Source of the DNA: Planococcus sp. SK3692
GTDB taxonomy: Bacteria > Bacillota > Bacilli > Bacillales_A > Planococcaceae
Assembly (NCBI RefSeq): GCF_028890485.2
Contig: NZ_JARCHV010000001.1
Span: 248,001-312,000 of the forward strand
Length of the DNA stretch: 64,000 nt
Direction: 5' to 3'
Both the position numbers and the translations under genes were made by a program. Position 1 is the first letter of the stretch. Each line of letters starts with the position of its first letter. Below, in pieces: positions 56,644-64,000 of the stretch. Under the pieces are notes generated by a model. It ran no database searches. It saw only the letters and a list, made by a program, of their open reading frames with translations, and had not been told where the DNA came from.

Positions 56644-56672
56644 ATTATAGAAAACCACGCGGGCCTTGTCAA
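56644..56672 (-). promoter_or_regulatory. Consensus sigma-A promoter of alaS
   Basis: Minus-strand TTGACA (56667-56672), 17 bases, TATAAT (56644-56649): a perfect consensus promoter. The -35 lies just past the recD2 stop. Confidence 0.85.
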
Positions 56673-56678
56673 GCACGC

Positions 56679-59117
56679 TTACGCTTCTTGGAAGTCACGC
56701 GGCGTGACACCGTCCATGCCGACCATTGGATGGATCAGATGGGCGTTTTGCTGCGTCAGGCTTTTGGGTCCTGCGGCTTCCGGTTCCGGCTCTGCCTTTT
56801 CAGCTGATGTTTCTAGCGCATCTGAGTGGGCTCCTTCATCCGGAACAGCCGCTATGCCCAACCGGTCCGCCAATGTCGTCAAGCGGCTCGAATCGTCGGT
56901 GCGCTCGACACCATAGCGGAACACGCCCGGGTCGCCGCACAAGATCAAGAAATCGCGGCTTCTCGTGATCCCAGTATAAAGCAGATTGCGCCGCAGCATC
57001 TTCATATAACCGCGAACGACCGGCATGATGACCGTCGGGAATTCCGAGCCTTGCGCTTTATGGATCGAACAGCAATAGGCGAGCGTCAGCTGGTTCAAGT
57101 CGCTGCGCTGATAGGTCACTTCGATGCCGTCGAATGAAACGACGAGCAGGTCCTGCTTTTCCACCGTCTCTTTCGCTTTCATAATGGCGACAACTTCGCC
57201 CATATCGCCGTTAAAGACATTGCTCTCGGGCTGATTGACCAGCTGCAGCACTTTGTCATTGATGCGGTACGTGATGTCGCCGAACACCAGCTCTTTACGG
57301 GAGCCGTCATCATTCGGGTTGACCATCTGCTGGATCATCTGGTTGAGCGCATCGATTCCAGCCGGCCCTTTATACATCGGCGCGAGCACTTGGATGTCTT
57401 TGATCGTATGCCCTTTGGATAATGCGCTCTTGACCACTTTTTCGACAACCATCGGAATCTGGTCCGCACCTGCTCGGATGAATGATCGGTCGGACGTCTT
57501 CGCCTCGATATCGTCCGGCAGTTTCCCGGCTTTCATTTGATGCGCGAGTTCGATGATCGATGAGCCTGAGCTTTGGCGGTAGATTTCCGTCAGCTCGACC
57601 GTCGGGATGCGGCCAGATGCCAGCATGTCCCGCAGCACTTGGCCGGGACCGACAGGCGGCAATTGATCCTGGTCGCCGACAAAGATCAGCTGGGCGTCGA
57701 CAGGGACCGCTTTTAACAATTGATGGGCAAGCCACGTGTCGACCATCGACATTTCATCGATGATGATCAATTTGCCTTCGATGTCTTTTTCCGTTTCCTC
57801 TTCCCGTTCCTGCCCGTTAAAGCCGAGCAAACGGTGAATCGTCATCGCCGGCAAATCGGTCGACTCACTGAGGCGTTTTGCCGCGCGTCCTGTGGGAGCT
57901 GCCAAAATGATCGGGAACGGTTCTTTTTTCTTGGCGTAGTCTTTCGGGTCGAGCGACAAGCCGTGCAGCTCGGCATAAACTTCGACCAAGCCCCGGACGA
58001 CGGTCGTCTTGCCGGTACCAGGTCCACCGGTGAGGATCATGACGCTCGAGTTCAAGCTTTTCTCGATGGCATCGATTTGTGTCTCGGCATAATTCACGCC
58101 GAGCCGCTCTTCCGCTTCGCCGAGCGCTTTGCGGATCTCGGATGACGGGAACCCGTCGCGCGTCTCCTGTTCGGCAATTAAAGTCTCAAGCTTTGTTGCA
58201 ATGCCGACTTCCGAATAATACAGCGACGGCAAATAAAGGCGGGTTTCTTCCCCCGCCACTTTGCCTTCTTCGTTCAATTCAATCGCCGCCTTGGAAATCG
58301 ATTCGACCGGAATGTCTTCGCGTTGGCTCGCCTCGAGCATTTGCTTGACGAGCAGGATCAGATTCTTCGCGTCGACGAAGACATGCCCTTCCGACAACGA
58401 TGCCTGGTTCAAGACATGAAGGATCGCCGCTTTGATGCGGTCAGGATGGCTGCCGGTGATGCCGAGTTTCGAACCGAGTTCGTCCGCCCGGTGGAAGCCG
58501 ATGCCTTCGATTTCCTCGATAAGCTGGAATGGGTTTTTCGTCAGGATCTCAATGGTTTCCTCTCGGTACGCCTGGTAGATCCTCATGCCGATTTGCGGGC
58601 CGAAGCCCCAATCGTTCAATTGGATCATCACGCGTTCAAGCCCTAAGTTCATCTGCAATGTCGAGCGGATCGTGTCTTTTTTCTCATCCGACAGGCGTGG
58701 AACGGCATCTAGCGCATCCGGGTCTTCCAGGATTTTCTTGATGGCATCGCTGCCGAGCTTCTTGACGATTGTCTCGGCGGTTTTGCGCCCGATGCCGTTG
58801 AACAAATCACTCGACAAGTAATGCACGACGCCTTGTTCGGTTTCGGGCACTTCTTTCTTGAAGGTTTCGGCCTGGAACTGCACGCCATATTTCGGATGGT
58901 TCTTGACGCTGCCGGTGAATTTGTATTGCTCTTCTAGCGACAGCTTCGGGAAATAACCGGAGACGATGATTTCCTTTTCGGTATACGGGGTGTTGGTTTG
59001 CTGGATTTTTACTTTGATGATGGAGAAGAGGTTTTGGGGATTGTGAAAAATCGAGACGACCGGACGCCCCAGCACAAATTCACTTTCTTTTTGGAATAAA
59101 TCGATCTGTCCGGACAT
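56679..59117 (-). CDS. recD2: ATP-dependent DNA helicase RecD2
   Basis: RecD2 is a 5'-3' superfamily IB helicase acting in repair and fork maintenance without RecBC. The 812-residue protein has an N-terminal OB and helix-hairpin-helix region (LFNGIGRKTAETIVKKLG, GIGFHRADELG), Walker A LTGGPGTGKTTVVRG, IIDEMSMVDTWL, GDQDQLPPVGPGQVL and HKAQGSEF near the C-terminus. GAGAGGAG precedes the ATG. It is the last gene of cymR-iscS-mnmA-yrrB-recD2. I saw no terminator between it and the alaS promoter. Confidence 0.95.
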   Translation of the reverse strand: MSGQIDLFQKESEFVLGRPVVSIFHNPQNLFSIIKVKIQQTNTPYTEKEIIVSGYFPKLSLEEQYKFTGSVKNHPKYGVQFQAETFKKEVPETEQGVVHYLSSDLFNGIGRKTAETIVKKLGSDAIKKILEDPDALDAVPRLSDEKKDTIRSTLQMNLGLERVMIQLNDWGFGPQIGMRIYQAYREETIEILTKNPFQLIEEIEGIGFHRADELGSKLGITGSHPDRIKAAILHVLNQASLSEGHVFVDAKNLILLVKQMLEASQREDIPVESISKAAIELNEEGKVAGEETRLYLPSLYYSEVGIATKLETLIAEQETRDGFPSSEIRKALGEAEERLGVNYAETQIDAIEKSLNSSVMILTGGPGTGKTTVVRGLVEVYAELHGLSLDPKDYAKKKEPFPIILAAPTGRAAKRLSESTDLPAMTIHRLLGFNGQEREEETEKDIEGKLIIIDEMSMVDTWLAHQLLKAVPVDAQLIFVGDQDQLPPVGPGQVLRDMLASGRIPTVELTEIYRQSSGSSIIELAHQMKAGKLPDDIEAKTSDRSFIRAGADQIPMVVEKVVKSALSKGHTIKDIQVLAPMYKGPAGIDALNQMIQQMVNPNDDGSRKELVFGDITYRINDKVLQLVNQPESNVFNGDMGEVVAIMKAKETVEKQDLLVVSFDGIEVTYQRSDLNQLTLAYCCSIHKAQGSEFPTVIMPVVRGYMKMLRRNLLYTGITRSRDFLILCGDPGVFRYGVERTDDSSRLTTLADRLGIAAVPDEGAHSDALETSAEKAEPEPEAAGPKSLTQQNAHLIHPMVGMDGVTPRDFQEA

Positions 59118-59143
59118 GCGGCCGTCTCCTCTCTTTCAATGCT

Positions 59144-59803
59144 TTAATTCAAGCGTTCGTTGATCATATCGTAGGCGTAACGCGCCATTTCGTTTTTATC
59201 ATCCAATGTGTACGCACGCTGTAAATGGTACATGGCATCTTCCGTACGGTCGCTCGATACGGCATACAAAACGCCGAGGTTGTAATGAACGTCGGAGTGG
59301 TCCACATCGATTTCAAGCGCGTAAACAAACTGCTCTTCCGCTAGATCGAATAGTTCCATAGAAGCCAGCGCGATGCCGTAGCTGAGACGTGCTTGCAAAT
59401 CGGTTGGATCCAATTCAACAGCGCGCTGCAAATAAGGCAAGGCGAGTTTCGGCTGGTCGATGCGTTCGAAGCATTTGCCGATCATATAATGGGCATCCGA
59501 GCCTTCGATGCCGTTTTGCACCGCTTTTTCGTATAGTTTCAACGCTTCTTCATAGCGCTCTGCATTGTAGTATAAATTCGCCAAACCGTAATAGGCAGTT
59601 GCTGAGGTTTCATCGAGCGTCAGGGCTTTCTGGAAAAAGCGCTCGGCACGCTCGGTTTCGTTCATCGATGTCAATACATGCCCGAAATTGATATAGCCGA
59701 GTGCATCTTCCGGCTGTTGTTCGATGGCGTTTGTGAACGCTTGGATGGCGTCTTCTGCACGGCCATCTTGCAAGGCTTTGATGCCGATTTCGTTATAATT
59801 CAT
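59144..59803 (-). CDS. yrrB: TPR repeat protein YrrB
   Basis: This 219-residue protein is made of about six tetratricopeptide repeats (for example ALGYINFGHVLTSMNETERA and SDVHYNLGVLYAVSSD), a scaffold for protein contacts. Its function is unknown. ATG 59803 has GGAGGAA upstream; a longer frame to 59884 lies inside mnmA. Its position between mnmA and recD2 is the same in B. subtilis. Confidence 0.9.
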   Translation of the reverse strand: MNYNEIGIKALQDGRAEDAIQAFTNAIEQQPEDALGYINFGHVLTSMNETERAERFFQKALTLDETSATAYYGLANLYYNAERYEEALKLYEKAVQNGIEGSDAHYMIGKCFERIDQPKLALPYLQRAVELDPTDLQARLSYGIALASMELFDLAEEQFVYALEIDVDHSDVHYNLGVLYAVSSDRTEDAMYHLQRAYTLDDKNEMARYAYDMINERLN

Positions 59804-59817
59804 CGCCGATTCCTCCA

Positions 59818-62084
<2,267 letters not shown>

Positions 62085-62098
62085 GATTTATTAACTCC

Positions 62099-62515
62099 TT
62101 ATATATAGAACATGTAATGTTCGGTGTCGCCTTCTTCTGTCTGTGCCAAATCTTCGATTGTTGTCGTATCCAAGACATTTTTCACAGCATCGCGGATGCG
62201 GCCCCATAATTCACGCTGGGGTTGTTTCTCGTCTTCGATGCCTTCTACTGGTTGGATCGGCCCCTCAAGCACTCGAATGACGTCTCCCGCTGAAATCTCT
62301 TTCGGGTGGCGCGTCAACATGTAGCCGCCGTATGCCCCGCGCACGCTCTTCACGAGCCCGGAATTGCGCAGTGGTGCCACGAGCTGTTCGAGATAGGCTT
62401 CCGATAACTCATTGTCCGCGGCAATCTTGCGCAGCGGCACCGGTCCTGCGCCGTATTGTTTTCCTAATGCGATCATAATTGTTAAGCCGTAACGGCCTTT
62501 CGTTGATATTTTCAT
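62099..62515 (-). CDS. cymR: Rrf2-family cysteine metabolism repressor CymR
   Basis: CymR represses cysteine and sulfur uptake genes together with CysK. The 138-residue protein starts MKISTKGRYGLTIMIALG and has the wing RGAYGGYMLTRHP and the CymR-type end EEGDTEHYMFYI. It has no cysteine, so it cannot hold the Fe-S cluster of IscR. ATG 62515 has AGGGGAG upstream. It probably heads the iscS-mnmA-yrrB-recD2 operon. Confidence 0.94.
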   Translation of the reverse strand: MKISTKGRYGLTIMIALGKQYGAGPVPLRKIAADNELSEAYLEQLVAPLRNSGLVKSVRGAYGGYMLTRHPKEISAGDVIRVLEGPIQPVEGIEDEKQPQRELWGRIRDAVKNVLDTTTIEDLAQTEEGDTEHYMFYI

Positions 62516-62556
62516 CTGAACTACTCCCCTAAACCTAATCGTCAATTCTTCAAATA

Positions 62557-62565
62557 AGTATAGCA
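62557..62565 (-). promoter_or_regulatory. Predicted extended -10 promoter of cymR operon
   Basis: Minus strand TGC-TATACT with hexamer at 62557-62562; no clear -35. Confidence 0.5.
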
Positions 62566-62589
62566 TATCTTACAGGTCATAGGCTTTCA

Positions 62590-62618
62590 ATGACTTTCAG
62601 CGCCCAATTCGCTATACT
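62590..62618 (+). promoter_or_regulatory. Predicted promoter of rarA
   Basis: -35 ATGACT (62590-62595) and -10 TATACT (62613-62618), 17 bases apart, divergent from the cymR promoter. Confidence 0.5.
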
Positions 62619-62650
62619 GATGGAATGAATAAACGGAAGGAGTTTTCCTC

Positions 62651-63934
62651 GTGCACAATGAACCACTTGCGTTTCGCATGCGTCCGCGGACGATTGACGA
62701 AGTCGTCGGCCAAAAGGACGTCATCGGCCCCTCTACAGCATTGTATAAAATGATCAAAAGCGGCCACGTGCCGTCCATGCTCCTATATGGCGACCCTGGA
62801 ATCGGCAAAACTTCAATCGCCCACGCCATCGCCGGCACGTCTGATCTGCCGTTCATCGCACTCAATGCGACAACTTCCGGCAAAAAAGACGTCGAATCGG
62901 TCGTCCAGGAAGCGCGCATTACCGGGAAAGTATTACTGTTTTTAGATGAAATCCACCGCTTTAATAAATTACAGCAAGACGCGCTGTTGCCGCACGTCGA
63001 ATCAGGATCGATCGTGCTGATCGGCGCGACCACGGAAAATCCGTTCCACGATGTCAACCCGGCGATCCGTTCGCGCTGCGGAGAAATCAAGCAGCTCAAG
63101 CGGCTGACACACGAAGACATCGTCGAGTTGTTGAATAGCGCATTGGCGGATGAAAAGCGCGGGCTCGGCCGGGAGAAGATCCGGATCTCCAAAGAACAAG
63201 TCAACCGCATTGCCGAAGGGACGAACGGTGATGCCCGGAAAGCGTTGACGATGCTCGAATCGATTGTTATTGCGTCCGACGAAGAAGACGGCGAATACAT
63301 TGTCGATGACGGCATCATCGAGCAGATGATTAAGCGCGTCGGCGTATTCGGCGACAAAAAAGGTTCCCACTTCTTCAACCTGTTATCAGCTTTGCAGAAA
63401 TCTGTGCGCGGCAGCGACGTCAATGCGGCAATGTATTATCTCGCCCATCTGCTGGAGAACGGCGACTTGACTGCAGTGACACGACGTTTGCTCGTCATGG
63501 CTTATGAAGACATCGGCCTTGCCAATCCGGCTGTCGGCGGACATGTGCTCGCAGCGTGCCAGGCGGCAGACCGGCTCGGTTTGCCGGAAGCCCGTATCCC
63601 GCTCGCACAAGCCGTCGCCGAGATGTGCTTGTCGGAGAAATCCAATTCCGCCTACCGTGCGATTGATGCGGCTATGGCCGCCATAAATAAGGGACAAGTC
63701 GGCGATATCCCAGCGCATCTGCGCGATACACATTACGCCGGCAGCGCCGAACTCGGCCACGGCGGCTATAAATATCCGCACGATACTCCGATCGGCTCGT
63801 TCGGCGGCTGGGCCGACCAGGATTATTTGCCTAAAGAACTAAAAAAAGCGGAATTCTACAAGCCGGTCGTCGCTGGAGAAGAAAAGAAATTCGCCGGTAT
63901 CTACGAAAAACTGAAAGGCTTCCGAAAAAAATGA
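62651..63934 (+). CDS. rarA: Replication-associated recombination protein RarA (MgsA)
   Basis: RarA is a 427-residue AAA+ ATPase related to clamp loaders that acts at stalled forks. It has PRTIDEVVGQKDVIG, Walker A LLYGDPGIGKTSIAH, Walker B LLFLDEIHRFNK, sensor 1 GATTEN and the RarA-specific C-terminal domain (RLLVMAYEDIGLANP). The start is GTG 62651, supported by AAGGAG 8 bases upstream. It is divergent from cymR, as yrvN is in B. subtilis. Confidence 0.96.
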   Translation: MHNEPLAFRMRPRTIDEVVGQKDVIGPSTALYKMIKSGHVPSMLLYGDPGIGKTSIAHAIAGTSDLPFIALNATTSGKKDVESVVQEARITGKVLLFLDEIHRFNKLQQDALLPHVESGSIVLIGATTENPFHDVNPAIRSRCGEIKQLKRLTHEDIVELLNSALADEKRGLGREKIRISKEQVNRIAEGTNGDARKALTMLESIVIASDEEDGEYIVDDGIIEQMIKRVGVFGDKKGSHFFNLLSALQKSVRGSDVNAAMYYLAHLLENGDLTAVTRRLLVMAYEDIGLANPAVGGHVLAACQAADRLGLPEARIPLAQAVAEMCLSEKSNSAYRAIDAAMAAINKGQVGDIPAHLRDTHYAGSAELGHGGYKYPHDTPIGSFGGWADQDYLPKELKKAEFYKPVVAGEEKKFAGIYEKLKGFRKK

Positions 63935-63939
63935 TGCAT

Positions 63940-63982
63940 AAAGAAACGGACGGAGAATGATGACATTCTCCGTCCGTTTTTC
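63940..63982 (+). terminator. Intrinsic terminator after rarA
   Basis: Perfect stem AAACGGACGGAGAATG / CATTCTCCGTCCGTTT with TTTTTC. The last 18 bases of the window hold nothing recognisable. Confidence 0.92.
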
Positions 63983-64000
63983 TATTGGCTATTGATTGAC

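Noticed and set aside
62587..63423. Open frame of 278 codons on the - strand opposite rarA
   Set aside because: Ser/Thr-rich mirror of a clear AAA+ gene; it also crosses the rarA promoter region.
63935..64000. 6S RNA gene, which lies near rarA in B. subtilis
   Set aside because: Only the rarA terminator and 18 further bases are in the window; nothing of 6S RNA is visible.

Overview
This 64 kb window is ordinary bacterial chromosome from a low-to-mid GC Gram-positive (Bacillales). Its gene order follows the Bacillus subtilis yqf-yqe-yrr backbone: nfo, cshB, ispH, yqfO, trmK, cccA, sigA, dnaG, then glyS, recO, era, then floA, dnaK, lepA, comE, nadD and aroE, then greA, alaS, recD2, mnmA, iscS, cymR and rarA. 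Sporulation genes that sit at these junctions in Bacillus are missing: no gpr-spoIIP-yqxA between rpsT and lepA, and no yqfC-yqfD between floA and phoH. An alpha2-type glycyl-tRNA synthetase replaces GlyQS. Together these suggest a non-spore-forming member of the Planococcaceae, such as Planococcus or Planomicrobium. That assignment is inference from synteny and gene content, not from a database search.

Layout. 1-3.1 kb: a zinc ABC transporter ATPase cut by the window edge, endonuclease IV and an RNA helicase. 3.2-6.5 kb: ispH, then yqfO-trmK and cytochrome c-550. 6.7-12.7 kb: an acyl-CoA dehydrogenase, the sigA-dnaG macromolecular synthesis genes, and the ppsR/ccpN control pair. 12.7-20.7 kb: T-box-controlled glyS, recO, era, cdd, dgkA, ybeY, pgpH and phoH. 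20.8-24.2 kb: an nfeD-floA-unknown membrane operon behind a sigma-W-like promoter, and rpsU. 24.2-34.0 kb: deoC, mtaB, rsmE, prmA, the CIRCE-controlled hrcA-grpE-dnaK-dnaJ heat-shock operon and hemW. 34.1-41.4 kb: lepA, rpsT, holA, yqzM and the comEA-comEB-comEC DNA-uptake genes. 41.5-47.9 kb: the tightly overlapping yqeG-yqeH-aroE-yhbY-nadD-yqeK-rsfS-yqeM operon, then psd and pssA. 47.9-53.7 kb: mtnN, yrrS, greA, udk, trmR, mltG, yrzB, ruvX and ireB. 53.7-64 kb: T-box-controlled alaS, the cymR-iscS-mnmA-yrrB-recD2 operon, and divergent rarA.

Many genes serve translation and its quality control: two aminoacyl-tRNA synthetases, ribosomal proteins S20 and S21, rRNA and tRNA modification enzymes (trmK, mtaB, rsmE, trmR, mnmA with iscS), and ribosome assembly factors (era, ybeY, yqeH, rsfS, yhbY). 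Others serve replication and repair (dnaG, holA, recO, recD2, ruvX, rarA, nfo), envelope lipid and wall synthesis (ispH, dgkA, psd, pssA, mltG), competence and stress. Control elements readable in the sequence are a Zur-like box, a sigma-W-like promoter, a perfect CIRCE operator, two T-box leaders and many intrinsic terminators.

I found no prophage, insertion sequence, CRISPR array, toxin-antitoxin pair, tRNA or rRNA gene, and no evidence for a wholly new system. The items most worth a second look are the uncharacterised membrane-anchored protein behind floA, the apparent non-AUG starts of comEA and comEC, terminators built from the last codons of three genes, trmK-yqfO placed directly behind a terminator, and the absence of trhP1/trhP2 beside trmR.
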